64,000 bases of DNA from Bacillota bacterium. Lineage in GTDB: Bacteria; Bacillota; Clostridia; Acetivibrionales; JANLFN01. This document shows, in pieces, positions 8,496 through 19,100 of the stretch. The notes beneath the pieces were generated by a model. It was not told the DNA's origin. It ran no database searches and saw nothing but the letters and a program-made list of their open reading frames with translations. Position 1 is the first letter of the stretch. Every line of letters begins with the position of its first letter. The stretch lies in the NCBI GenBank assembly GCA_023421675.1, contig JAEZTC010000013.1, positions 1-64,000 of the forward strand. Reading direction: 5' to 3'. Position numbers and translations under genes: made by a program.

Positions 8496-9472
8496 AGACT
8501 TTTCTTACCATACTAAAAAACGATTACCAGCGTACCATGCCACGCGTGGTTTCAATAATTGTAATAACAGTAATCACACTTGCTTCTATATTACTGGCAG
8601 TATATATAACCAGAATTCAACAGGTAAAGGGGCACATCGTTTTTGTCTCAAACGCTGCTGCTATATCCACACCAAAAACCTCAAAGCATCTTGACATAAC
8701 AGTTTCATCTGAGAAACCCCCGCGTTCAGAGCTCATAAAGCAAAAATACGATGCTTTTGTTACTGTTAATGACAATGGAGAATATAATATTGAAACACTT
8801 CACAACAACGACTTTAAGAAAATGATTTCACAACTGCTCAAACACCCGGATACAAATGTAAATGATGGTAAGACGGAGCGTGGAGTGGGCGTAAATATCA
8901 TTGGATTTATGATGATGTTCCTGCTGATGATTTCTTTTTCCAACCTATTTGTTTTTGCAGATGACAAAGAGCAGGGTCAACTACGACGGATTGCTGCAGC
9001 ACCTGCTTCTTTTGGCTGGTATTTAGCTGCACATTGTATATACTGTTTGTCTCTGCTTTTACCGGAATATATTCTACTTGTTGTTTTAAAACTTTGTGGT
9101 TGGAATATCGGCTTTTCGCTTTTACAGTATGCTGGCCTGATAGCAGTATTGAGCTTCCTGGGAATTTCGGTTGCTTTGTTATTGCATACATTGATTAAGA
9201 AGCCTGATAATGCGAATATGCTCGGTAATTCTATAATGGTTCTGACTTCTGTACTTGCGGGCAGTTTTTATTCTTTCAGCAAGAATAATGCTGTACTTGA
9301 CAATATAATTAAGCTATTACCACAGAAGGAACTGATGAATTTTGTACAGTATTTGCAAAATGGTACAGCGATGCAGCATGTTGGTTCAATTCTTTATGTA
9401 ATTGCCTTTTCAATTGTATTGTTTGTTTTATCCAGCACCATTCTGCGGAAGATGTATGTAAAAAAGGTATAA
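8492..9472 (+). CDS. ABC-2 type exporter, permease subunit 2
   Basis: A 326-residue permease with one N-terminal membrane segment (about 16-36), a soluble outside loop of roughly 100 residues and then five or six helices. This is the layout of YhgE/ABC2_membrane_3-type subunits. GGAGG sits seven bases before the ATG at 8492, and the start overlaps the preceding stop. Size and topology differ from the first permease, so the pore is probably a heterodimer. Confidence 0.82.
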   Translation: MKTFLTILKNDYQRTMPRVVSIIVITVITLASILLAVYITRIQQVKGHIVFVSNAAAISTPKTSKHLDITVSSEKPPRSELIKQKYDAFVTVNDNGEYNIETLHNNDFKKMISQLLKHPDTNVNDGKTERGVGVNIIGFMMMFLLMISFSNLFVFADDKEQGQLRRIAAAPASFGWYLAAHCIYCLSLLLPEYILLVVLKLCGWNIGFSLLQYAGLIAVLSFLGISVALLLHTLIKKPDNANMLGNSIMVLTSVLAGSFYSFSKNNAVLDNIIKLLPQKELMNFVQYLQNGTAMQHVGSILYVIAFSIVLFVLSSTILRKMYVKKV

Positions 9473-9568
9473 ATCAAATAACTTAGCTTGTTGTAAAAGC
9501 AATTTGCCGGGAATATAATGAAAATAACATTTTAGTATTTATTAAGCACATTAGATTTGGAGGTCTAA

Positions 9569-12196
9569 ATGAATTTATCCTCAGATACGCTGCTTCTTTC
9601 CACCAAATTGAAAATACCGGCTCCGCGCAGAAACTATGTGGTACGCAGGGCCTTGTTCGAAAAACTTTCACAATGCACCGACATGGGTGTGGTATTTGTG
9701 CGAGGCGGCGCCGGAACTGGAAAGACTACTCTTCTTTCCTCATTTATCCGTGAAAAAGGATTGAAAAATGTTTGTTGGATGTCAATTGATACCTCGAATT
9801 CAAATGTTTATTCCTTTTGGCTGTATTTCACCGCTGCTGTCAGTGCCTTTTGGGATGATGGTGACAGCTTTTTAACCTTGATGCGATCCAATCCTGATGC
9901 ATCTCATATGGAAAGCCTGCTGATCATGCTGATAAACAGGCTGTGTGGTGATGAAGACTATTATATGGTGCTTGATGATGTACATTGCATTAACGATGCG
10001 ACTTTAATAAAAACCTTTGAATTTTTTATCGGTGCTATGCCTTCTAATTTTCATTTTATTATGCTGTCAAGAGAAGAACCTCCAGTTTATTTGGGCCCAT
10101 TCGCGGTATCTGGGCGTCTGCTTTTCATTGATGGAAAACAGATGCAGCTGTCACCTGAAGAGGGGATGGAGTTTTTAAAAAACACTTTAAGTCTCACAAT
10201 CAGTGATGAGGAACTTGATCGCATCAATACATATGCAGAAGGTTGGATTGGCGGTTTGCAGCTTGCAGCTGCAGCTGGAGCGGTAGGCAAAAGCCCAGGA
10301 CAAATGCTTAGCGCAGGAGGAGGTATTGCTGCTGAGTATTTGACTCGTGAGGTGTTTGAATCACTGACTTCAGCAGAAAAGAATTTCCTGATAAAGACCA
10401 GCTTCCTTTCTTATTTTGATGCGGAAATATGTACAAGGCTTTTGGACAATTTTACAAAAATAGATTTTGAACATATGATTTATAATTTCATACACAAAAA
10501 TTTATTTGTTATATGTATAGATGAACAAAATGGGGTATACCGTTACCACAATATACTTTCCGAGTATTTGACAGGGCAATTTTCATGCCTTCCTGAACAA
10601 CATAAAAAGGAACTCTACATAAAAACAGCCCGGGTATTTGAACAGCTTGGTGACTACGAGGAGTCTTTAAGGAATTATTGTGTTGCAAATGACTATGAAG
10701 ATGTTCTTCGTGTCGCAAAGACACTGGGAGGAAGAATAGAAACGTGGAGCTATCTTGATAAGGTGCCGGTTGATCGGTTGATTATGGATGCAGATCTTGC
10801 AGCCCAGTGTTTTATGTACAATCTTGGTAATATGAACATTGAACACTGCCGTATTCTGTTTGAGAAATTCAAGGAACACTATGGGGATTCTGACATATTC
10901 CGTGTTTTACAGTTCGCGGAGGCTTATGTATCACAAAATGGTGGCATACTTCCGCAATATAATGCTTTAACTGCAGACCAAATTGATCATCTTAACTTTG
11001 GACCTGTGTCAAAAGCGCTGATACTGGTGCAAAATTCAGCAGCACTATTGGAAAGCATGCAGTATGAAGAAGCTGAGAACTGTATTAAAAAGGCAATGCA
11101 AATCAGTGCAGGTATGAATGTTTTTGTGGATTTTTTCGCTAATAACCAATTGGCCCAGATATATGAAGAAACAGGTCGTCTTAATGACAGCCTTACCTGT
11201 TATACCAAATCAAAGGAGCTAATTAACTCCCCATCAATGTTGATGGGAGTAGGCATCAATTATTATTTTGGTATAGCAGGGGTTTATATGCGTCGGATGG
11301 AGCTTGACAAGGCGGCAGAGGTATTGGAACAATCCAGACAGTTATTGGAAGCTCAGCATATCAGAGTTGATATTACAAATTTGACATTATCCTATCATTT
11401 GGCAGAGATGAAATTTTTATATGGTGATGATGACGCCGGTGCTGCATTTGTTGAAGGGATCCTGTCAGAATATTCTTATTTCAGTGTGCTTGCGCTGGGA
11501 CGGCTTATTCATGAGCTTGACTACGCAGGTAAACTTCCTCAAGATCTTGCTGATAATTTTCTAAAAGAGCTCGAATCTGTGCCGAATTATAGATGCCAGC
11601 CATTTATGAGGCTGCTGCGTGCCAGACTTCTTTTTAAATACGGGCAGACAGAGGAAGCTTTCAGAGAAGCTGAAGACATTCTGAGTTTCTCCCGTTTGCA
11701 CAAAAATAAGCTGCACCTTGTAGAAGCCGGATTACTGAAAATTTTCATGATGCTTAATTGCAAGGTATATACTGACAAACAGCGAGAAATCAATAATTTG
11801 CTGAGAGAGGCAATTTATTACGCACATCAAGACCGCATCCTCATGCCGTTTTATCTAGAACGGTCTGCACTTTTACCTCAGCTGAATGAACTTTCTAAAC
11901 AAGCAACCGGTAAAAATTCTATGACTGCCCCGGAAGCGGCTTTTCTTCGTGACGCCATAGCTGTTTGCAGTAATTCGGCTTCTGCTAATAAGAATGTGCA
12001 GGAATTATTATCTGTGCGTGAACTTGAAGTGCTGGAAGAAATGGCATTAGGCATCACCAACCGGGAGATTGCCGAAAAACTTTGCATTTCTCAGGCTACA
12101 GTTAAAACTCATGTGCTCAGTATTTTCGGTAAGCTTGAAGTATCGTCACGCATGTTGGCAGTCGATAAGGGCCGGAAATTAGGGCTTATAAAATAA
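9569..12196 (+). CDS. MalT-type (LAL) LuxR-family transcriptional activator
   Basis: An 875-residue STAND-type regulator. The NTPase module is N-terminal, with Walker A GGAGTGKTT at about 46-54 and an acidic Walker B near YMVLDDVH. A long helical, TPR-like middle (about 380-790) follows. The C-terminal LuxR helix-turn-helix is clear (LSVRELEVLEEMALGITNRE to TVKTHV, about 812-875). Proteins of this class bind a small inducer and ATP, multimerise and activate neighbouring genes. It starts 96 bases after the exporter with its own GGAGG site, so it most likely controls 6799-9472. The inducer is unknown. A nearby target could be the dyad at 6736. Confidence 0.9.
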   Translation: MNLSSDTLLLSTKLKIPAPRRNYVVRRALFEKLSQCTDMGVVFVRGGAGTGKTTLLSSFIREKGLKNVCWMSIDTSNSNVYSFWLYFTAAVSAFWDDGDSFLTLMRSNPDASHMESLLIMLINRLCGDEDYYMVLDDVHCINDATLIKTFEFFIGAMPSNFHFIMLSREEPPVYLGPFAVSGRLLFIDGKQMQLSPEEGMEFLKNTLSLTISDEELDRINTYAEGWIGGLQLAAAAGAVGKSPGQMLSAGGGIAAEYLTREVFESLTSAEKNFLIKTSFLSYFDAEICTRLLDNFTKIDFEHMIYNFIHKNLFVICIDEQNGVYRYHNILSEYLTGQFSCLPEQHKKELYIKTARVFEQLGDYEESLRNYCVANDYEDVLRVAKTLGGRIETWSYLDKVPVDRLIMDADLAAQCFMYNLGNMNIEHCRILFEKFKEHYGDSDIFRVLQFAEAYVSQNGGILPQYNALTADQIDHLNFGPVSKALILVQNSAALLESMQYEEAENCIKKAMQISAGMNVFVDFFANNQLAQIYEETGRLNDSLTCYTKSKELINSPSMLMGVGINYYFGIAGVYMRRMELDKAAEVLEQSRQLLEAQHIRVDITNLTLSYHLAEMKFLYGDDDAGAAFVEGILSEYSYFSVLALGRLIHELDYAGKLPQDLADNFLKELESVPNYRCQPFMRLLRARLLFKYGQTEEAFREAEDILSFSRLHKNKLHLVEAGLLKIFMMLNCKVYTDKQREINNLLREAIYYAHQDRILMPFYLERSALLPQLNELSKQATGKNSMTAPEAAFLRDAIAVCSNSASANKNVQELLSVRELEVLEEMALGITNREIAEKLCISQATVKTHVLSIFGKLEVSSRMLAVDKGRKLGLIK

Positions 12197-12199
12197 TTT

Positions 12200-12311
12200 T
12201 TACTTTTTTAACAATTCAAAATATCTATAAACAATATCTATTGATGTATCAATAAGTCTTTCCCGGTCAATTTCATTTTTACCAAAAACTATTCTGTCTA
12301 TGGTTGATGAT
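12200..12311 (-). pseudogene. Possible C-terminal remnant of a TetR-family regulator
   Basis: Directly beyond the stop of the TetR gene, read in another frame leftwards, about 37 codons remain open. They end in IDTSIDIVYRYFELLKK and a TAA at 12200-12202. The amphipathic pattern and position resemble the last helix of a TetR-type regulator. There is no start codon. It may be the tail of a lost neighbour or duplicated copy. Short and low-complexity, so uncertain. Confidence 0.3.
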
Positions 12312-12917
12312 TTAAGCGGTCATCATGTGGGTTATTATGTTTACAATTTCATCTGTCATTGCATCATAATTCAAAGAAGGGTGCCTGTGAAAAATAACCT
12401 CATGACAAAGGTTTTCAATGAGGCCTACAGCAATATGCACTTTTTCATGCAAGTTTGGAGCAGTAATTCCGTTTTTATTCAATAAATCTACAATGGTACT
12501 AGCTGTAGTTATCTCAAAATTCTTAAAAAATGCACCAACATCCTTATCTGAATGTGACATTGCCATCATTTCTTCATGAGCAGCTTCTGTTAAGCTATGC
12601 GATTTAACGGATATCGAGATAAATTCACGTACTATTTCTTCTATATTTAAAGGTTTGTTCAAGTTTGCAAGCTTTTTGTATATAGGTGTTGTTATAGTGT
12701 CGGAATAGTATTGGACTACTGCAATGAATATATCTTTTTTATCCTTAAAATAATTATAAACTATACCTGTGGATACTCCTGCTGCTTTTGCAATTTCAGC
12801 AGTATTCGTATTATGGTAGCCCTTCTCACATATAAGCTTAAAGCCTGCTTCTATTATCCGATTCTTCTTTTCGATTGAACGTTTTTGTATAGGTTGCCTG
12901 ATTTCGGTGCTTCCCAT
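12312..12917 (-). CDS. TetR-family repressor of the adjacent MacB-like exporter
   Basis: A 201-residue TetR regulator. The N-terminal helix-turn-helix is standard (RIIEAGFKLICEKGY, then TAEIAKAAGVSTGIVYNYF, about 18-62), followed by an all-helical ligand/dimer domain. The ATG at 12917 follows GGAGG at eight bases; the ATG at 12932 lies just ahead of this site. It is divergent from the ABC genes at 13072 and 13776. The two palindromes in between (12980-13003 and 13036-13059) are the expected binding sites, so it should repress both itself and the exporter until a ligand releases it. The ligand is not predictable. Confidence 0.9.
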   Translation of the reverse strand: MGSTEIRQPIQKRSIEKKNRIIEAGFKLICEKGYHNTNTAEIAKAAGVSTGIVYNYFKDKKDIFIAVVQYYSDTITTPIYKKLANLNKPLNIEEIVREFISISVKSHSLTEAAHEEMMAMSHSDKDVGAFFKNFEITTASTIVDLLNKNGITAPNLHEKVHIAVGLIENLCHEVIFHRHPSLNYDAMTDEIVNIITHMMTA

Positions 12918-12979
12918 AAGCATTACCTCCATAACTCTTTCTAAACTTATTATACATATTAAAAGTGCATTATTCAAAT

Positions 12980-13003
12980 AAACCTGAAATTTTTTTCAGA
13001 TTT
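12980..13003. promoter_or_regulatory. TetR operator O1
   Basis: AAACCTGAAA-N4-TTTCAGATTT, one base short of perfect symmetry. It is identical in its left arm to the second site at 13036. It lies between the TetR start and the exporter promoter, where it can cover the leftward promoter. Confidence 0.75.
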
Positions 13004-13006
13004 GTA

Positions 13007-13035
13007 TTGACTTTTATTTCGTGTGGGTTCATACT
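13007..13035 (+). promoter_or_regulatory. Promoter of the MacB-like exporter genes
   Basis: TTGACT (13007-13012), a 17-bp spacer and CATACT (13030-13035). It is sandwiched between the two TetR operators, with the second one covering the expected start of transcription. Confidence 0.65.
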
Positions 13036-13059
13036 AAACCTGAAAGATATTTCAGGTTT
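13036..13059. promoter_or_regulatory. TetR operator O2
   Basis: AAACCTGAAA-GATA-TTTCAGGTTT, a perfect palindrome with 10-bp arms and a four-base centre. It overlaps the expected start of transcription and ends 12 bases before the exporter ATPase ATG. Confidence 0.8.
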
Positions 13060-13071
13060 AGGAGAGGTCAT

Positions 13072-13776
13072 ATGAAAAATTTAATAGAATTCAAAAATGT
13101 TACCAAGGCTTACGATATGGGCGAAAAGAAGATGCTTGCCGTAGATGACATAAGTTTTTCAATAAATGAGGGTGAATTTGTTGTTATTCTGGGACCCAGC
13201 GGTGCAGGAAAATCCACAATCCTTAATTTGCTGGGCGGCATGGACTATGTAAGCAATGGTGAAATTATTATTAACGGAAAAAACATTGCAAACCTTAAAG
13301 ACGATGAATTAACTGAATATAGAGCGGAAAATGTCGGCTTTGTATTTCAATTCTATAACCTTATTCCAACACTGACCGCAATAGAAAATGTCGCTCTTAT
13401 AAAAAGCATTGTCAAGAATGCATATGATGCCTCTGAAATATTAAATTCCGTGGGCTTGGGGGAGCATCTCAACAAGTTTCCATCCCAGCTTTCTGGTGGT
13501 GAACAGCAAAGAGTATCTATTGCAAGGGCCATCTGTAAAAATCCTACCCTGCTCCTTTGTGATGAACCAACAGGTGCTCTTGATAGTGAAACAGGTGTTG
13601 CTATACTTTCATTACTGCAGCAGATGAGCAAAGATAATAATAAAACAGTAGCAATTGTTACCCACAACGCAGCACTTGCGCAAGCTGCCGACAGAGTTAT
13701 TAGAATAAGAAACGGTAAGCTGAAGGATGTGACAGTTAATTCTTCACCTGCAGCAATAAGTGAGGTGAACTGGTAA
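13072..13776 (+). CDS. MacB/LolD-type ABC transporter ATPase
   Basis: A 234-residue ABC ATPase of the MacB/LolD/FtsE group. Motifs are Walker A GPSGAGKST, Q-loop FQFYNLIPTLTA, signature LSGGEQQR and Walker B LLLCDEPTGALD. Such ATPases work with FtsX-fold permeases as mechanotransmitters or extruders. The gene overlaps the permease start by one base (TAATG). The ATG at 13072 follows GGAGAGG; a GTG at 13021 would lie inside the promoter. Repression by the TetR protein is indicated by the operators. Confidence 0.9.
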   Translation: MKNLIEFKNVTKAYDMGEKKMLAVDDISFSINEGEFVVILGPSGAGKSTILNLLGGMDYVSNGEIIINGKNIANLKDDELTEYRAENVGFVFQFYNLIPTLTAIENVALIKSIVKNAYDASEILNSVGLGEHLNKFPSQLSGGEQQRVSIARAICKNPTLLLCDEPTGALDSETGVAILSLLQQMSKDNNKTVAIVTHNAALAQAADRVIRIRNGKLKDVTVNSSPAAISEVNW

Positions 13777-16049
13777 TGTTATTCCGCAAGATGCTTAGGG
13801 ATATGAAGCTTCATAAAACACAATTCATTTCAATTTTTATAATGTCTATCCTCGGTGTTTTTATCTTTGCCGGTATAAGCAGTGAGTGGTATGGACTTCA
13901 AACTACTGTAAATAAATATTACAAGGATACAAACATGCCTAATGTCTGGGTTTACGGAAAGGGCTTTACAAAAGAAGATTCAGATAAGGTGGCAGGGGTT
14001 AAAGGAGTTACAGGAGTAGAAAGAAGGCTTACTTTAAGCAGCATTGCAGACTTTAACAACAAGCCTGAGCTGAAGCTGTACTTTGTTGAGAAAAATGAAA
14101 TATCAAAATGCAAGCTTATAAAAGGAATTGAATTTTCTCTTGATAAAGACGGAGTATGGCTTGACAGCCAATTTGCAGAAGCTAAAAACTTGAAGGTAGG
14201 AGATTCAATATCTGTTACTGCCAACGGAATTAAAATGAAAAAAGAAATACTTGGAACTGTTTTGAATCCAGAGTATATATATTCAAAAGGAAATAATGAT
14301 ATTGTACCAAACCATGAAAATTACGGTTTTGCATATTTGTCATATAAAGCTTTTCCCAAGGATATGCAAATATCATATTCAGATATTCTGATTACCACTG
14401 ACAATGAGAACTATACACAAATGGAGGATAAAATTAATGCTGCCTTAGACGGTCATTACAGCGTATTTCTGACAAGAGACAATAATGAGAGCTATGCAAC
14501 ATTTAATGGAGAGATAGAGCAGCATAAGGCAATGGGATTGGTGTTCCCTCTGGCATTTGTAACTATCGCAATGCTTACAATTATCACTACTATGACCAGA
14601 ATTATAAATAACCAGAGAACACAAATCGGAACATTAAAGGCTTTGGGTTTTAAAAGAAGACGTATACTGTTTCATTATGTTTCATATGGCTTATGGATTT
14701 CTATATCAGGGTCTTTTATAGGCGCAATTCTAGGCCCTTTTACCATTCCATACCTATTTTACGATGCTTTAAAGACAACTTATACAATGCCTGAATGGAA
14801 ACCTGCAATTTCCCTGGAATCCTTTACAATGGCTTTTATATCGATATTATTCTGCACATTGGCAACCTATCTGGCCTGCAGAAATGCTCTTAAGGATACA
14901 CCTGCCCAAACACTAAGGCCAAAAGCACCTAAACATATTAAACAGGGCTTTTTTGAAAAAACAAGGGTTTGGTCTAAGCTTGGTTACAGCTTGCAATGGA
15001 ATCTCCGGGATATGTTCAGAAGCAAGGTGCGCTCCATTATGGCTGTAATTGGTGTGTTGGGATGTACAGCGCTTTTAGTATGTGCATTCGGTATGCAGGA
15101 CAGCCTTGATGATGTAATAACTTGGCAGTATTCAGAAATTAACACATTTCAAACTAAATGCATACTTTCAAGTAACATATCAAATGCAAAATATGAATCT
15201 CTTAAAAAGAATATAAACGGAGAAGCTCTCATGGAGGGTGCAGTTGAAATCAAAGTAAACGGCATAAAAAAGAGCGGTGAACTGCTTGTAACCGATAATG
15301 TTACACTTATACATTCACAAAACTATAAGCGTGAACAGCTAATACTTCCAGAAGACAGCTTGTCAATCAGCTATAAGATGGCAAATCTTTTAGGAGTGGA
15401 GGAAGGGGATAAAGTATCCTGGCATGTATACGGGGATGAGAGATGGGTGACATCAACAGTTGGTGCGATCTACCGTACGCCAATATCCCAGGGTATAACA
15501 GTAATGAAAGGTACTTTTGAAAAGCTCGGATACCAATTTAAACCCACCGCTCTAATCACTAAACAAAATTTAAGCGGTAAAATCGATGGCGTAGAGAGTA
15601 TCTGGTCCAAATCGGACCTAACTAAAAGCTATGAAACTATGACAGAAGCAATGAGTATTATGGTTTATGTCCTGATACTGGCGGCATCCATCCTGGCTGT
15701 AGTGGTTCTATACTGTCTTGGGGTTCTGTCATTTACTGAAAGGCAGAGAGAACTTGCAACGTTGAAAGTGATAGGCTTCAAAACTAAAAAAATACGCAGG
15801 CTGCTGCTTACACAAACCATATGGCTGACTTTTATCGGAATTATAATAGGTGTGCCTAGCGGCAAATGGCTTATTTACTATATGATTTCCTTTATGGGGG
15901 ATTCATTTGATATGATGACCATCGTATCTGTTCCATCCATTATCTATAGTATTTCTATAACACTGCTGCTGTCCGTGGTTGTAAATCTGATGTTCTCAGG
16001 AAAAATCAAGAGCATTGACATGGTCAGCTCGCTTAAAGGTGTGGAATAG
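13776..16049 (+). CDS. FtsX-family ABC permease (two FtsX domains)
   Basis: A 757-residue membrane protein with the duplicated FtsX/MacB-like permease layout. One helix near the N-terminus (about 18-38) is followed by a large outside domain. Three helices (about 255-370) form the first FtsX domain. A fifth helix near 430 begins a second outside domain, and three more helices (about 628-740) form the second FtsX domain. A basic stretch (NQRTQIGTLKALGFKRRR and TERQRELATLKVIGFKTKK) before each triplet is typical of the coupling helix. GAGGTG precedes the ATG, which overlaps the ATPase stop. Family roles include lipid, peptide or drug export; the cargo here is unknown. Confidence 0.88.
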   Translation: MLFRKMLRDMKLHKTQFISIFIMSILGVFIFAGISSEWYGLQTTVNKYYKDTNMPNVWVYGKGFTKEDSDKVAGVKGVTGVERRLTLSSIADFNNKPELKLYFVEKNEISKCKLIKGIEFSLDKDGVWLDSQFAEAKNLKVGDSISVTANGIKMKKEILGTVLNPEYIYSKGNNDIVPNHENYGFAYLSYKAFPKDMQISYSDILITTDNENYTQMEDKINAALDGHYSVFLTRDNNESYATFNGEIEQHKAMGLVFPLAFVTIAMLTIITTMTRIINNQRTQIGTLKALGFKRRRILFHYVSYGLWISISGSFIGAILGPFTIPYLFYDALKTTYTMPEWKPAISLESFTMAFISILFCTLATYLACRNALKDTPAQTLRPKAPKHIKQGFFEKTRVWSKLGYSLQWNLRDMFRSKVRSIMAVIGVLGCTALLVCAFGMQDSLDDVITWQYSEINTFQTKCILSSNISNAKYESLKKNINGEALMEGAVEIKVNGIKKSGELLVTDNVTLIHSQNYKREQLILPEDSLSISYKMANLLGVEEGDKVSWHVYGDERWVTSTVGAIYRTPISQGITVMKGTFEKLGYQFKPTALITKQNLSGKIDGVESIWSKSDLTKSYETMTEAMSIMVYVLILAASILAVVVLYCLGVLSFTERQRELATLKVIGFKTKKIRRLLLTQTIWLTFIGIIIGVPSGKWLIYYMISFMGDSFDMMTIVSVPSIIYSISITLLLSVVVNLMFSGKIKSIDMVSSLKGVE

Positions 16050-16073
16050 TTTTAGATTGAGCAATATTACATT

Positions 16074-16112
16074 AAAAAGCGGCAATCGAGCAATGCTTGA
16101 AAGCCGCTTTGT
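16074..16112. terminator. Bidirectional terminator between permease and UvrA-like gene
   Basis: AAAGCGGC (16076-16083) pairs with GCCGCTTT (16103-16110), flanked by A and T runs, between two convergent stops. Confidence 0.7.
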
Positions 16113-16114
16113 TA

Positions 16115-19100
16115 TTATCTCATTAAACTGCGTAAAACCTTACCAGTATAGCTGTTTCTGCTTTCTGCGACCTGTTCCGGCGTTCCTTGAACAATAACAT
16201 ACCCGCCCAGATCTCCGCCCTCAGGTCCCATATCAATAATCCAATCGGAATTTTTTATAACATCTGTATTGTGTTCAATAACTATGACTGAATTTCCGGC
16301 TGTCGTTATACGATGGAGTATTTTCATAAGGCTTTCAATGTCTGAAAAATGCAGCCCTGTAGTCGGTTCATCAAGAATATAAAGGGTTTTTCCTGTATCT
16401 GGCCGGCTAAGCTCCTTGGCAAGCTTAATCCTTTGTGCTTCGCCCCCGGACAGTGTTAATGCGCTTTGCCCCAGCTTAATATAGCCTAAACCCACATCAT
16501 GCAGAGTTTGAAGTATTCGTTTCATTTTTGTAGCATCGCTGAAGAATTCAAATGCTTCGTCCACGTCCATTTCAAGCACGTCAGATATAGATTTACCATT
16601 ATACTTAATCTGAAGTGTTTCTTCATCAAATCTTTTACCATGACATACCGAGCATTCAACCCATATATCCGGCATAAAATGCATTTGTATACATTTTCGC
16701 CCCTCACCGCCGCAGGCTTTGCACTGTCCCTCCTTACTGTTGAAACTGAACCTGTTTTGCTTATAACCTTTTTCCCTCGCATCTGCTGTCGATACAAAGA
16801 GGTCCCTTATATCATCAAACATACCTGTATAAGTTGCGGGGTTGGAGCGTGGTGAACGGCCGATAGGCTGTTGTGAAATATTTATTACCTTGTCTATTTT
16901 TTCAGCTCCTTCAAGCCTTGTGTATTCACCCGGTATATCATTGGAAGTATTAAGGAATCTGCCTAAAGCCGGGGACAGTGTCCCGGATATAAGGCTGCTT
17001 TTACCTGATCCGCTGACACCTGTAATGCATGTAAGCATACCTATAGGGAAACTGACATCTATGTTTTTCAGATTATTATGTCTTGCCTCAAAAATTGTTA
17101 TAAACTCCTCTGGAGCTTTTTTTATTTTATTTGAGCTTCCTATGACTTTATCTCCCCTAAGAAACATGCCTGTTTCGGAGGTGGGACTATCTATAATATC
17201 CTGAGGCGTTCCCTGTGCGATTACTTCTCCTCCGTATTCTCCGGCTCCTGGTCCTATATCTATAATTCTATCTGCCGCAAGCATTATTTCAGGATCATGT
17301 TCAACAATTACAACAGTATTGCCTTCATCTCTTAAGTTTTTTATAGCATTAAGTAATGCTTCCTGATCTTTTGGATGAAGCCCTATGGAAGGTTCGTCAA
17401 GAATATACAGCAAATTTGTCAGACCGCACCCCAACTGTGCTGCAAGTCTTAATCTCTGTGCCTCTCCTCCTGAAAGAGTAGGAGCAGTACGATCCAAAGC
17501 CAGATATTTTAGTCCAACGTCTATTAAGTTTTCAAGCCGCTGCTTCAAAGTATTTAATATCTGTCCACAGATTAATCTTTCTTCTTTTGTTAGCTTTGCA
17601 GGTATGTTTTTTACCCAGTTATACAATTCCTCTATGCTCATTGCGGCTGCCTCAGGAAACCTCGTCCCTCCGACAGTTACCAGCCTTCCAACCGGTGAAA
17701 GCTTTTCACCTCTGCATAGGTCACAGGGTTTTTCTCTCATGAAAGTTTCTGATAGTCTTGCTGCAGTTTCTCCGCTGTTTTCCTTGAACAGCCGGGACAT
17801 ACAGTTGACAACTCCCTCCACCGGACGCACTATTTCACCTTTTCTCCCATTTGTGTTTTCATAAAGGAATCTTACTTCCTTTCCTTGTGATCCATAAAGC
17901 ACCTGATGCTTGAAGTGCTCAGGAAGCTTGCTCCAGGGCAGTTCCAGATCGATATCCATTTGTTCTGCGAGTGCCAAAACTTCCCCCTTCATCCAATTGG
18001 CATTAGGCTTTTCCCGGTGCTTTCTCAGGTTTCCCCACCATTCTGAAGCACCATCAAGAATTGAAAGATAGGGTTTTGATATAATAAGTTCCGGGTCAAC
18101 CTCAAGTTTTTTTCCAAGACCATTGCAGACTGGGCACATGCCTTCCGGATTATTATAACTGAAGGTTGAAGATGATAGCTCAAAAAAGATTCTGTTGCAG
18201 GGATAACACATTTGTTTAGTCTGCAGCACTATCTTTTCATTGCGGTTAATGATTATTTCAATTGCTCCGTTACCTATCTCAAGACCTTTCCCTACACTTT
18301 GGCTTATACTTTTTTTGTATATTCCTGTTGTATCATTATCCGGGACCTTCATATTTAGAAGTCCTTCATTATGGTTAAAACCTCTGATGCTCAACTCGGT
18401 ACCCGGCTTTAACATTCTGAGAACGTTTATAATTTCATCGCTGTTAATGGGACAAATAGCTCTGCCGCAGTCGGGACAATGCCTGATGCCTATTTTGGAA
18501 AACAGCAGCCTAAGGTAGTCGTACAAGTCAGTTATTGTACCTACCGTCGATCTTGGATTTCTGCTTATTGATTTTTGTTCAACAGCAATAGCTGGAGGGA
18601 GGCCTGTTATCTGTTCCACATCAGGCTTTTCCATCTGTTCGTATAGAGATCTTCCAGATGAAATACTATCCATAAAACGTCTCTGGCTTTCTGCATATAA
18701 TGTATCAAAAGCCAGACTTGACTTGCCGCTGCCGCTTACCCCGGTGATAACTGTAATTTTATTTTTTGGAATGGATAAAGTTATATTTTTCAAATTATTC
18801 TGCCTGGCGCCTTTTACTACAATTTCAGTGTCATTTTTTTCGTAGGTGATTTGTTCACTGGCAAATACCCCATCCTTACTTAAGTCTTCATTTTTTATAG
18901 AAGCAAACCTTCTGAGCTTTTCAATATCCGGGCTGATAATATGAACATCTACTTTATTTTCATTAATGCTGTTATCCTCTAACCACTCAGGCCAATGGCT
19001 GACCCATTCAGGTACATAAAACTCCCTAACCCTGTCCTTTGCAGGAATGTATGTTTTTATGTCTATAATCGGGGTTTTATCGAATGAATCAAGACCGGTT

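Noticed and set aside
16499..18518. Several rightward frames of 90-160 codons inside the UvrA-like gene
   Set aside because: They mirror a gene with clear motifs and have no ribosome sites or recognisable products.
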